Origin: Clostridium sp. CAG:967
GTDB taxonomy: Bacteria > Cyanobacteriota > Vampirovibrionia > Gastranaerophilales > Gastranaerophilaceae
Length of the DNA stretch: 29,533 nucleotides
Reading direction: 5' to 3'
NCBI GenBank assembly: GCA_000433095.1
Contig: HF991483.1
Location: forward strand, 28,656 to 58,188
Part shown: in pieces, positions 1 through 6,266 of the stretch
Layout of the letters: each line of letters begins with the position of its first letter
Position numbering within the stretch: the stretch's first letter is position 1
Program-made: the position numbers and the translations under genes
Notes under the pieces: generated by a model
The model's input: only the letters and a program-made list of their open reading frames with translations
What the model was told of the DNA's origin: nothing
The model's database searches: none

Positions 1-344
1 GATTTATCAATTTTAGCGGGCACTTCCTGCTGAGCCAGCTGTCCCATAATAATAGGTTCTTCCGCAGGAATAATATCTAAGAGTTCATTTGATGGAAGTT
101 TTGAAATAGTTGATTTTAAAGACGGAATAGTGCCGTTATAATTTTTCAAGATACCTTCTTCATTAAAAGTAAACAGCAATTTTACGATAGCAAAATTTGA
201 TGCGGTGTCAGCTTTCAAATTCATAACCTGCGCAACATACGGTGTGTTTGCATCTTCTATTATTACAAAGCTGGAAAGAGCCAAATCATCATTAACATCG
301 TAAGCTATTTTTACTAAATTATTCTTAATTTCCAGTACCTTCAT
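1..344 (-). CDS. N-terminal fragment of an uncharacterised protein, cut by the window edge
   Basis: The reading frame begins at ATG 344 (minus) behind a good GTGAGGAG Shine-Dalgarno and stays open to base 1, giving about 114 residues. The first ~80 residues alternate short beta-like segments (MKVLEIKNNLVKIAYDV, then FVIIEDANTPYVAQVMNL), which resembles the small HAS-type barrel at the front of HerA-like ATPases. This is only a fold impression, because no Walker motif lies inside the window. It follows yqeK on the same strand after a 59-base gap, so it may belong to the nadD-yqeK transcript. The function is unknown; the rest of the gene is needed to name it. Confidence 0.6.
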   Translation of the reverse strand, partial: MKVLEIKNNLVKIAYDVNDDLALSSFVIIEDANTPYVAQVMNLKADTASNFAIVKLLFTFNEEGILKNYNGTIPSLKSTISKLPSNELLDIIPAEEPIIMGQLAQQEVPAKIDK

Positions 345-403
345 CAATAACTCCTCACTTTTAACTCATTTTAGCATGAACATGCCATTTTTTATTAAAA
401 AAG

Positions 404-982
404 TTAAATTACGTTAACTAAATCTTCAAGCTTGTTGTATATTTCAATGGTAAGCATACATATTTTTAAATCACGTTTTACAAGACTTTTTATTGTTTCT
501 TTGTAACATCTCAGAAGTGCTTTATTTAAACCGTTTTCTTCATTTAATAAAGTTCTTATGCTCTCACAGTATTCTTTATCTCTGGTGTTTGGTTCAATTT
601 TATCGGCAAGAAAAATAATTTTTTCAAAATCCGACATGTCAAGTCTTCCAAGAGTATGCCATCTTATAGCTGACAAAATTTCTTTATCCTGGACGTTAAA
701 TTCTTTTTCTGCTATATATGCGCTGACCGGTGCGTGAAGAGTTTTATAATTAAGCATTTCACATTCTTCAACATTGAGATTTTTATGGATTATATCAAGA
801 AGCTTGTCGTTAGAAAAACATTTTGCACAGTCATGTAACAGCCCTGCAAGGTATGCTTTTTCACTGTCTAAATTGTATTTTGCAGCAAGCTCTTTTGCGC
901 AATCAGCAGTTCCAAGCGTGTGAATGTATCTTTCCTCGTTTAAGTTTTCTTTAAGCCATTTCTTTATTTGTGTATAATCCAT
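404..982 (-). CDS. yqeK: YqeK family HD-domain phosphohydrolase (Ap4A hydrolase)
   Basis: A 192-residue HD-superfamily protein. His21 and the HD doublet His50-Asp51 in AGLLHDCAK, followed by a HAPVSAYIA segment and AIRWHTLG, form the metal-binding pattern of YqeK. Members of this family symmetrically cleave diadenosine tetraphosphate to ADP in the cytosol. The length matches the family (about 190 residues). Its start lies 32 bases inside the end of nadD, so translation is probably coupled. The nadD-yqeK pair is common in Gram-positive bacteria and is known in other phyla, often followed by rsfS. Here the next gene is not rsfS. Identification rests on motifs and context. Confidence 0.9.
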   Translation of the reverse strand: MDYTQIKKWLKENLNEERYIHTLGTADCAKELAAKYNLDSEKAYLAGLLHDCAKCFSNDKLLDIIHKNLNVEECEMLNYKTLHAPVSAYIAEKEFNVQDKEILSAIRWHTLGRLDMSDFEKIIFLADKIEPNTRDKEYCESIRTLLNEENGLNKALLRCYKETIKSLVKRDLKICMLTIEIYNKLEDLVNVI

Positions 983-1547
983 TTTCTTTAATATATTCCT
1001 CTACTTTTGCGGGTATTAAGTGTTCAACAGGCTCGCCTTTACTGATTTTTTCTCTCAATTCGGTTGATGATATATCAACAAAATCCATTTTGGCAAACTC
1101 AAAATTGTAACCTTTTTCTCTTAAATTGTCAAAATTAACAGGTTCATTTTCTCTGATAAATACAATAAAATCAACAAGTTTTTTAAATTTATCGGTTTCG
1201 TACCAGCTTTCTATTTTCTCAAACGCATCTGTTCCTATAATAAAATTAATTTTTCCTTCTATGTTGTATAGTTTTTGTAATTCAAGAGCAGTAAGGTAAG
1301 AGTATGATTTACCTTCGCTTTTATATTCAATATCAGAGATTTCAAAAGCAGGATTGTTTTGAATTGCGAGTTTTACCATATTATATCTGTGATTGCACAT
1401 ATCTTTTTCATAATCCTTATGAGGCGGCTTATATGCAGGTATAAATATGATTTTATCAAATCCGTAATTATCCAGAACATATTGAGCCATTTTAAGATGT
1501 GCATTATGGATAGGATTGAATGTTCCCGAAAAAATACAAAGTTTCAT
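951..1547 (-). CDS. nadD: Nicotinate-nucleotide adenylyltransferase
   Basis: A 198-residue nucleotidyltransferase that joins ATP to nicotinate mononucleotide to give deamido-NAD, the penultimate step of NAD synthesis. The N-terminus reads MKLCIFSGTFNPIHNAH, with the GTFNPIHxAH nucleotide-binding signature at residues 8-17. The second signature, ISSTELREKI, is near residue 160, and FIIGTDAF lies between. Length and motif order are standard. No Shine-Dalgarno precedes ATG 1547. Instead a TATAAT hexamer sits exactly six bases upstream, so the mRNA may be leaderless. It is the first gene of a minus-strand unit with yqeK, which overlaps its 3' end. Confidence 0.95.
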   Translation of the reverse strand: MKLCIFSGTFNPIHNAHLKMAQYVLDNYGFDKIIFIPAYKPPHKDYEKDMCNHRYNMVKLAIQNNPAFEISDIEYKSEGKSYSYLTALELQKLYNIEGKINFIIGTDAFEKIESWYETDKFKKLVDFIVFIRENEPVNFDNLREKGYNFEFAKMDFVDISSTELREKISKGEPVEHLIPAKVEEYIKENGLYTNKEMA

Positions 1548-1553
1548 AGGATA

Positions 1554-1559
1554 ATTATA
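1554..1559 (-). promoter_or_regulatory. -10 element of nadD, leaderless geometry
   Basis: On the minus strand TATAAT is followed by six bases (TATCCT) and then the nadD ATG, so transcription should start at or next to the A of the start codon. The -35 region is poorly conserved. The same six-base spacing is seen before tadZ, uvrB, the MFS gene and mlaE. Confidence 0.6.
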
Positions 1560-1627
1560 TAATAAAAATGGGCGGATATGCTCTTCTTTGACGATAACAT
1601 TTAAAGTTTATGAAAGACCTGGGTGGC

Positions 1628-1647
1628 GGGTGGAGCGGCTACGCTCC
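1628..1647. repeat. 20-bp hairpin repeat, copy 1
   Basis: The sequence GGGTGGAGCGGCTACGCTCC contains a 6-bp stem (GGAGCG/CGCTCC, 1632-1637 with 1642-1647) around a GCTA loop. It is repeated exactly at 1693-1712. It is much more GC-rich than its surroundings and resembles a REP-type intergenic palindrome. Confidence 0.75.
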
Positions 1648-1692
1648 TTTATCTTTAGTATTGATTTTAAGCGTGTTTTGAAAACCAGTTGT

Positions 1693-1712
1693 GGGTGGAG
1701 CGGCTACGCTCC
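1693..1712. repeat. 20-bp hairpin repeat, copy 2
   Basis: Identical to the 20 bases at 1628-1647, 65 bases away in the same orientation. The stem is 1697-1702 with 1707-1712. It directly abuts the minus-strand terminator at 1713-1744. Apart from these two copies and the terminator, I see nothing in 1548-1796. Confidence 0.75.
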
Positions 1713-1744
1713 AAAAAAAACCTGACTTCGGGATGAAATCAGGT
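1713..1744 (-). terminator. Rho-independent terminator of the 54-residue gene
   Basis: Read on the minus strand, an ACCTGA...TCAGGT stem (1739-1744 with 1720-1725, plus a short inner TTC/GAA pairing) is followed by a run of eight T. It lies about 50 bases downstream of the stop of the minus-strand small gene at 1797-1961, which supports that gene being a real transcript. Confidence 0.75.
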
Positions 1745-1796
1745 ACAAAATTTGTAGGGGAAAAATTAATTGGAGTTTATAAAAAATTATTTTTTA

Positions 1797-1961
1797 TCAT
1801 ATAAGATGTAAAGCTTGTTTATTTGCCATTGCTATGAAATTCATCTGGGCAAACAGAAGTTCCGAGCGATCTTCAAACGGTTGGTTATTATTGACTGTAA
1901 CCTGGTTTTCATAAATGTTTTTCAGTTTGTCGTCAATTTTTTTCAAATTAGCAACTGCCAT
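1797..1961 (-). CDS. Small uncharacterised protein, 54 residues
   Basis: A short frame from ATG 1961 to TGA 1797 begins MAVANLKKIDDKLKNIYENQ and ends MNFIAMANKQALHLI. An AGAGG Shine-Dalgarno lies about seven bases upstream of the ATG, a strong terminator follows the stop, and a long promoter element at 1996-2053 precedes it. These three signals, rather than homology, are why I call it a gene. The protein has no membrane segment or signal peptide and looks amphipathic-helical, with a charged first half. Its promoter element is shared with the candidate sRNA near 22.5 kb. The function is unknown. Confidence 0.65.
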   Translation of the reverse strand: MAVANLKKIDDKLKNIYENQVTVNNNQPFEDRSELLFAQMNFIAMANKQALHLI

Positions 1962-1995
1962 TTAAAGCCTCTCAATCTTTTAGTTATCTCTTATG

Positions 1996-2053
1996 TATAT
2001 ATAAAGTATATAAATATTTTAAAATTTCACAAACAGCTTAACTTGTTACATAA
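1996..2053 (-). promoter_or_regulatory. 58-bp shared promoter/operator element, copy 1
   Basis: Read on the minus strand: TTATGTAACAA, 13 variable bases, TGAAATT, 10 variable bases, TATATACTTTATATATA. The same three blocks with identical spacing occur at 22467-22524 on the plus strand. It lies 35-92 bases upstream of the 54-residue gene, where a promoter and regulator site are expected. Confidence 0.65.
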
Positions 2054-2128
2054 CTTTACATTAAACTAAATAAGTCAATTATTGTAAGTTATATGTTTTT
2101 ATATTTATATAGGGGAAATAGGATAACT

Positions 2129-4321
2129 ATGTTTGAAAACAACGTAAATAATAAGCAAAAGCTTCAATTTCAGGCAATGTCTCCGGGGCAGGCTCAAGGA
2201 CAGCCGGTTCCGATGCAGGCTGTTAACCCTGAATTACTGAAAGAAAATATTCAGGACAGTTACGTTGCAAACAGAGTAGCAGAATCTACTGACGATCCTA
2301 AAACAATGCTTATCACAGCCGGTGTTGCAGTGCCGACGTGGTATGCAATTTCACAGGGAATGGATCATTATGCAAAAAAATCAAGAGGTGAGTTTGAACA
2401 AACTCTGCATCATAAAGTTGGTCAATTCGGTGATGATGTTACAGGCTATGTGAAAAATAGCAGATTTGGAAAATCAGGTTTTGCCAAATCTGTAAATAGC
2501 GGTTTTAAAAATTTCAAGGGATTTTTAAAGCGTAATTTTGTTGACAGATTCAGGATAACAAGAGCAATGGCTTCTACCCCGTCATTACCGGAACTCGATA
2601 TGGTTAAAGGTCAGGCAAACGGTATGACAGGTATGCAGTTGTTTGACTATCCGCAGCAGGTGGAACAATTTGTTAAACCTTTAAAACATCTTGAAGATTT
2701 GGACTGTTACGGTGCTTCAAAGGATATTGCAAAAGACCCTATATACACAAAATATAAAGCTTTATTGGATAATGCAACAACTCCTCAAGCTAGAGTTGAT
2801 ATAATGCAGAAAGCAGAGTTTGAAGCTCTTGCAACACATACAAATAAAGCTAAATTAAACGATAAACAAATTCAAAATGCTCTAAAACGTTTTGAAGCGT
2901 TAACTCCTGAAAAACGTGCTCTTACATTAAAGAACATGAAAGCACGTGAATGGGGCTATAAAAGTTTTAAAGAACTTGAAGGTGTATTGAAAAATATTCA
3001 GGAAAATATGCCCCGGGTTCTTGAGGCTTCTCATAATGCAAACAAAAACATGTTTGTAAGGATTTGGGGTACAAATGCAAATGCCAGGGGCAGAGCAAGC
3101 AAGCATCTTTTCGGACGTGAAGTTTATGCCTCAGAAACGGCAAATAAACTTGCAGGTTCTTTAGGTAATGTAGATTTGTCTAAAAATCCGCAGCTTGAAA
3201 AAGTTTTAAAAGATACAGGCTTAATAAATAAAATTCCTAAATCAGCTTTAGGTAAGTTTCTTGCCAAATATAATAACTTGATTATGGAAGGAGCGACAAA
3301 CAGGGTTGCAGGAGGTAAGTTCGTTGCAATAATGCAGGCTGCCTACCTTGCAGACGTTATTGTTAAATCAATGAAGCAGGAAGGTGCTGGAGAAAAAGCT
3401 AAAGCATTCGCAGAACGTTTCACTGAAATGGTTGCATTCTTTGTTTGTATGCCTTTAGCTATTCAGTTAATGCATAAAGTCGGCGGTCTTCAATACGCAG
3501 GTATGACACCTGATCAGGTTAAGGCTTACAGAGCCAATTTGAATGCTCATAATGAAAAAGCAATGGCAGGCAAATTTGCTAATAAAGCTGATTGGAAAGC
3601 AAGTAAAGATGCTTTAAAAACAGAGTTAAATGCAGGAGTAAAAAATCCGATTACAAAATTATTCAAACGTATTGGCAGAATAGTTTCTGTAGGTTTGGAA
3701 CAAATAAGACCATTTGATAATAAAGCTGTTTCAAGAGTTGGCTGGAAAGAAAAGATAATAGACTTATTCAGACATCCTAAGTTCGGTATGAAGCAAATGG
3801 CAGGTTATCCGATGAGAATTATACTCGGTATGATGATTATATTACCGTTCTTAAGCAAGATTGCCGTAAAAGGTTCTCATATGATATTTGGAAAACCTAA
3901 AAACTCATTGCTTGATGAAGGAAAAGAAAAGGCTCCGGAAACCGTTCAACAGCCTCAACAAACACAAATTCCCCCTCAACTGCAACAGCAAATGCAGGCG
4001 CAAACCCCTGCTCAGCAGACAGTTACTCAACAGACAACAACAGTAACTTCATCAAATCAACAGCAAACAGCACAAAGTTCGTCAAATCTGTTGAATAAAT
4101 ATAGAAGTCCTCAGCAAACAACTTCGACAACTACAACAACTACTGCCAAAACAGTGAATGATGAACCTGCAAAGGCTCAAGAACCTGTAAGAACATATAT
4201 TCCTTCTCCTGAAGGTGTAAAGATTAATAACAGTGAAGATACAAGCTCTGCCGATGCAGCATTAAGACGTGCAGATCTGGCTGAACAAAAAGCTTTGGAA
4301 ACTCTCGGCATGCGTTGGTAG
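2129..4321 (+). CDS. Large uncharacterised membrane-associated protein with Gln/Thr-rich tail
   Basis: A 730-residue protein. I start it at ATG 2129 (MFENNVNNKQKLQFQ), which has purine-rich AGGGG/ATAGGA sequence upstream. The frame also runs a further 36 bases upstream. Hydrophobic stretches lie near residue 60-78 (MLITAGVAVPTWYAI), near 430-450 (MVAFFVCMPLAIQLM) and near 560-580 (ILGMMIILPFL). Between them are long, basic, alpha-helical regions. The last ~130 residues are low-complexity, rich in Gln, Thr, Ser and Pro. I recognise no family. The layout (cytosolic helices, few membrane segments, disordered tail) resembles the 345-residue protein at 8675-9712, so both may be lineage-specific envelope proteins. 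Its upstream region is shared with the divergent 54-residue gene. Confidence 0.8.
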   Translation: MFENNVNNKQKLQFQAMSPGQAQGQPVPMQAVNPELLKENIQDSYVANRVAESTDDPKTMLITAGVAVPTWYAISQGMDHYAKKSRGEFEQTLHHKVGQFGDDVTGYVKNSRFGKSGFAKSVNSGFKNFKGFLKRNFVDRFRITRAMASTPSLPELDMVKGQANGMTGMQLFDYPQQVEQFVKPLKHLEDLDCYGASKDIAKDPIYTKYKALLDNATTPQARVDIMQKAEFEALATHTNKAKLNDKQIQNALKRFEALTPEKRALTLKNMKAREWGYKSFKELEGVLKNIQENMPRVLEASHNANKNMFVRIWGTNANARGRASKHLFGREVYASETANKLAGSLGNVDLSKNPQLEKVLKDTGLINKIPKSALGKFLAKYNNLIMEGATNRVAGGKFVAIMQAAYLADVIVKSMKQEGAGEKAKAFAERFTEMVAFFVCMPLAIQLMHKVGGLQYAGMTPDQVKAYRANLNAHNEKAMAGKFANKADWKASKDALKTELNAGVKNPITKLFKRIGRIVSVGLEQIRPFDNKAVSRVGWKEKIIDLFRHPKFGMKQMAGYPMRIILGMMIILPFLSKIAVKGSHMIFGKPKNSLLDEGKEKAPETVQQPQQTQIPPQLQQQMQAQTPAQQTVTQQTTTVTSSNQQQTAQSSSNLLNKYRSPQQTTSTTTTTTAKTVNDEPAKAQEPVRTYIPSPEGVKINNSEDTSSADAALRRADLAEQKALETLGMRW

Positions 4322-4348
4322 TAGTTCTTAGTACCGCAGTTAAGCATC

Positions 4349-4377
4349 TTGCCCTCATGTAAAAAGCATGTTATAAT
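4349..4377 (+). promoter_or_regulatory. Sigma-70-type promoter of the 4394 gene
   Basis: TTGCCC (4349-4354), a 17-bp spacer and an extended TGTTATAAT with TATAAT at 4372-4377. The predicted start near 4384 leaves a leader of only about ten bases, just enough to hold the GGAGGG ribosome-binding site. Confidence 0.75.
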
Positions 4378-4393
4378 CTTTTCGGAGGGTTTT

Positions 4394-5080
4394 ATGGTTG
4401 CAACATTTGATTATAAAGGTTTTGCTAAAGATTTGACAAAACAGGCTGAAGATTTTATTCCTCAGGACATTGCTTTGGAGCATAAAAAGGAGTTTTTGGA
4501 AAGAATATACAATTATACATTTATGGCAGGGGAAGCTCTTTCCAATGATGACAGTATTAAAACACCTGAAACAGCCAAAGTATTAACTCAAATTATTTCC
4601 GAGTGGACTTTTCATAAGTATATTGATTTACTTCGTTCTGATATTCCGGAAATGTTTCATGAAAATATTTTGCAAAAACTTGCATATGTTGCATATGAAA
4701 TGGCTAAGGAATCTGCGTTAAGCAATCTTTCAGAAGAAGAAATGCTGCATCTTGTAGAATTTCAATTGAAAAAAGCTTATGAAAAATCATGCAAACTTTT
4801 ATTGGATAACGGTCAAATTACTCAATCTGCTTATGACAATGCACTAAGACTATCAAGTGTTGATGATATGTCAAAGCACCTTTGTCATAATGTAAAAGTT
4901 GTTAAGCGTAAAGGGACTTTTAAATATACTGTTTCAATGTTATGTCTTGGTGTAGTAACATTGCTTGTAAATTTACTGGCGCCTAATTCTCCGAATACTG
5001 TTGTTATAGATAGCATAATGCTTGTAGTGCTTTCAATGTATATCGGTTTCTATATCGGATATAAAAAATTCGGTAAATAG
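4394..5080 (+). CDS. Uncharacterised protein with two C-terminal membrane helices
   Basis: A 228-residue protein from ATG 4394, chosen because GGAGGG lies at 4384-4389; the frame upstream of it has no such signal. Residues 1-170 are soluble and helical (MVATFDYKGFAKDLTKQAED...), with many acidic residues. Two hydrophobic segments follow at about 178-197 (VSMLCLGVVTLLVNLL) and 203-223 (SIMLVVLSMYIGFYIGY), ending in a lysine-rich tail. This suggests a tail-anchored inner-membrane protein with a cytosolic head. I recognise no family. It has its own promoter and sits between the 730-residue protein and the 6S RNA gene. Confidence 0.8.
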   Translation: MVATFDYKGFAKDLTKQAEDFIPQDIALEHKKEFLERIYNYTFMAGEALSNDDSIKTPETAKVLTQIISEWTFHKYIDLLRSDIPEMFHENILQKLAYVAYEMAKESALSNLSEEEMLHLVEFQLKKAYEKSCKLLLDNGQITQSAYDNALRLSSVDDMSKHLCHNVKVVKRKGTFKYTVSMLCLGVVTLLVNLLAPNSPNTVVIDSIMLVVLSMYIGFYIGYKKFGK

Positions 5081-5095
5081 TTCTAAAGGCTAATC

Positions 5096-5124
5096 TTGTA
5101 TTTTTACACAAAATATGTTATAAT
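5096..5124 (+). promoter_or_regulatory. Promoter of 6S RNA
   Basis: TTGTAT (5096-5101), a 17-bp spacer and TATAAT (5119-5124). The expected start, seven bases on at 5131, coincides with the 5' strand of the closing stem of the RNA. Confidence 0.8.
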
Positions 5125-5130
5125 CTATTA

Positions 5131-5310
5131 AGCTCTGTACGGGTGTTCATTTTGTTCCTACATTTATTATAAAAGGGAGAATTGACTCCGACAGGATGTG
5201 AAGTATACCCGCCGATTTAATAATCGCCAGCGGGAAACGGATAATCCGGGGCGTTCACCCACCTGCGAGACCACGCAGGTAACAAAATCGCATCTGTGCA
5301 GGGCTTTTAT
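5131..5310 (+). ncRNA. ssrS: 6S RNA
   Basis: About 180 nt, the usual length. The ends pair: GCTCTGTAC (5132-5140) with GTGCAGGGC (5296-5304), nine pairs counting G-U, followed by a T-rich stretch. Inside the 5' half is GGGTGTTC. In the 3' half GCGTTCACCC is followed by a 7-bp hairpin (ACCTGCG/CGCAGGT, 5261-5267 with 5274-5280) and GGTAACA. This is the same order as the E. coli molecule (TTCACC, small hairpin, GGTTACA, GCATCT closing stem). The long apical arm contains CCCGC/GCGGG (5208-5212 with 5230-5234) and CGATT/AATCG. 6S RNA binds the housekeeping sigma-70 holoenzyme by mimicking an open promoter. The identification is from remembered consensus and structure, not a covariance search. Confidence 0.82.
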
Positions 5311-5332
5311 TATTATAAGTAGCAATAATGTG

Positions 5333-5371
5333 CAAAACTATAGAAAGGAGCAGTTTATGAAAAAGTTTAGT
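5333..5371 (+). repeat. 39-bp 5' end shared by pilin loci A and B
   Basis: These 39 bases, covering the AAAGGAG ribosome-binding site, the ATG and the first five codons (MKKFS), are identical to 22697-22735. Locus C has the same core (GAAAGGAGCA, then ATGAAAAAGTTTAGT) from 25621. The identity ends abruptly just after the fifth codon in A against B. This is the mark of recent duplication or gene conversion. Confidence 0.85.
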
Positions 5372-6201
5372 TACAATGGGGGGGGGGCAACCTAAAAGCT
5401 GCTTCCTATAAACGTTTTCAGTATTTTAATTTCGGATTTACACTTGCAGAAGTTTTAATAACTCTTGGAATAATTGGTGTAGTTGCGGCTTTAACAATGC
5501 CGGTTTTGGTTACAAAATATAGGAATTTAGTATATGTAGCTAGATTAAAAAAATCATATACAACAATAGAGAATGGTTTTCAAAAGATGTTAGCAGATGA
5601 TGGAGTTCAATATTTGTCTGACACTACAGCATTTAATTCAATTACAAAAGATACATATTATGGAGGATCTTTTGCTGGGAGTAGTGATAATAATTTATGT
5701 CCTGTGTTTACTTCTTATTTAAAAAAATATTTTAGAATTATTGATATTAAAACAGATGCTGAGGCACCTTTTTCGTCTTTGAATAAAAGTGCTAGATATA
5801 AATCAAGTGTTCTTACTATGTTTGAAGATGGCAGTATGTTAAGAAGTCTACGTTTATATAAATCTAGTAATCGTGATTATGAAATATGTAAAGAAATAGC
5901 GAAACTTGGAGGGAAATTGTGCACAAGTCAAGGAGATCTAATAATTGATGTTAATGGTATTGCTCCTCCTAATTTAATTGGACGTGATATTTTTAGCTTT
6001 ATAATTTCTGATGATGGTCATTTATTTCCAGAGAATGGTTTGGAATATGCATATTATTATGCTAGAATAAAGTATAACTCAACATATTGGCAAAAATATT
6101 ATTGGAATTATCCTCTTAGTGGTGGATGTACGGATAATAAATCTGATGGAGATGGTTGTGCAGCTCGTATAATGGAAAAGGGCTGGATAATGGATTATTA
6201 A
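5357..6201 (+). CDS. Type IV pilin-like protein, locus A, frame-broken at a poly-G tract (OFF)
   Basis: ATG 5357 has an excellent AAAGGAG site, but with ten G at 5378-5387 it reads only MKKFSYNGGGAT and stops at TAA 5393. The pilin frame continues one base out of phase. It has no start of its own before the hydrophobic segment, because a TAG at 5368 closes it upstream. With 11 (or 8) G the two join into about 281 residues: leader MKKFSYNGGGGNLKAASYK..., a G before FTLAEVLITLGIIGVVAALT (prepilin peptidase site, Glu at +5), then a globular domain with DVNG...PN.IGRDIF and a Cys-rich C-terminus. The domain motif is shared with loci B and C. It lies 46 bases after the 6S RNA and 65 bases before tadZ, with no clear promoter of its own. 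A pseudogene or a sequencing error at the run is possible. Confidence 0.75.
5378..5387 (+). repeat. Poly-G tract (G10) in the locus A prepilin leader
   Basis: Ten consecutive G, followed by CAACC. The tract lies at codons 8-11 of the leader. One more G or two fewer restores the frame to the pilin. Confidence 0.9.
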
Positions 6202-6231
6202 ATATTAAGAATTAATTAGAAAGTTTTTTTA

Positions 6232-6260
6232 TTGCTTCTTTTAGGCTAATATGTTACAAT
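6232..6260 (+). promoter_or_regulatory. Promoter of tadZ, leaderless geometry
   Basis: TTGCTT (6232-6237), a 17-bp spacer and extended TGTTACAAT with TACAAT at 6255-6260, then six bases and the ATG at 6267. No Shine-Dalgarno is present, so the mRNA probably begins at the start codon. Confidence 0.7.
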
Positions 6261-6266
6261 TCTTGT

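Noticed and set aside
1815..2069. Plus-strand frame opposite the 54-residue gene
   Set aside because: It is a shadow of AT-rich sequence with no ribosome-binding site. The opposite strand has promoter element, Shine-Dalgarno and terminator.
5131..5310. The structured RNA upstream of locus A as a riboswitch controlling the pilin
   Set aside because: End pairing, length and motif order fit 6S RNA, and no known riboswitch core was recognised. Its promoter and start position also fit a free-standing RNA.
5198..5395. A 65-codon open frame running through 5198-5395 into the locus A leader
   Set aside because: Its first two thirds lie over the structured 6S RNA and it has no ribosome-binding site. 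Only the part from ATG 5357 has a proper start signal.
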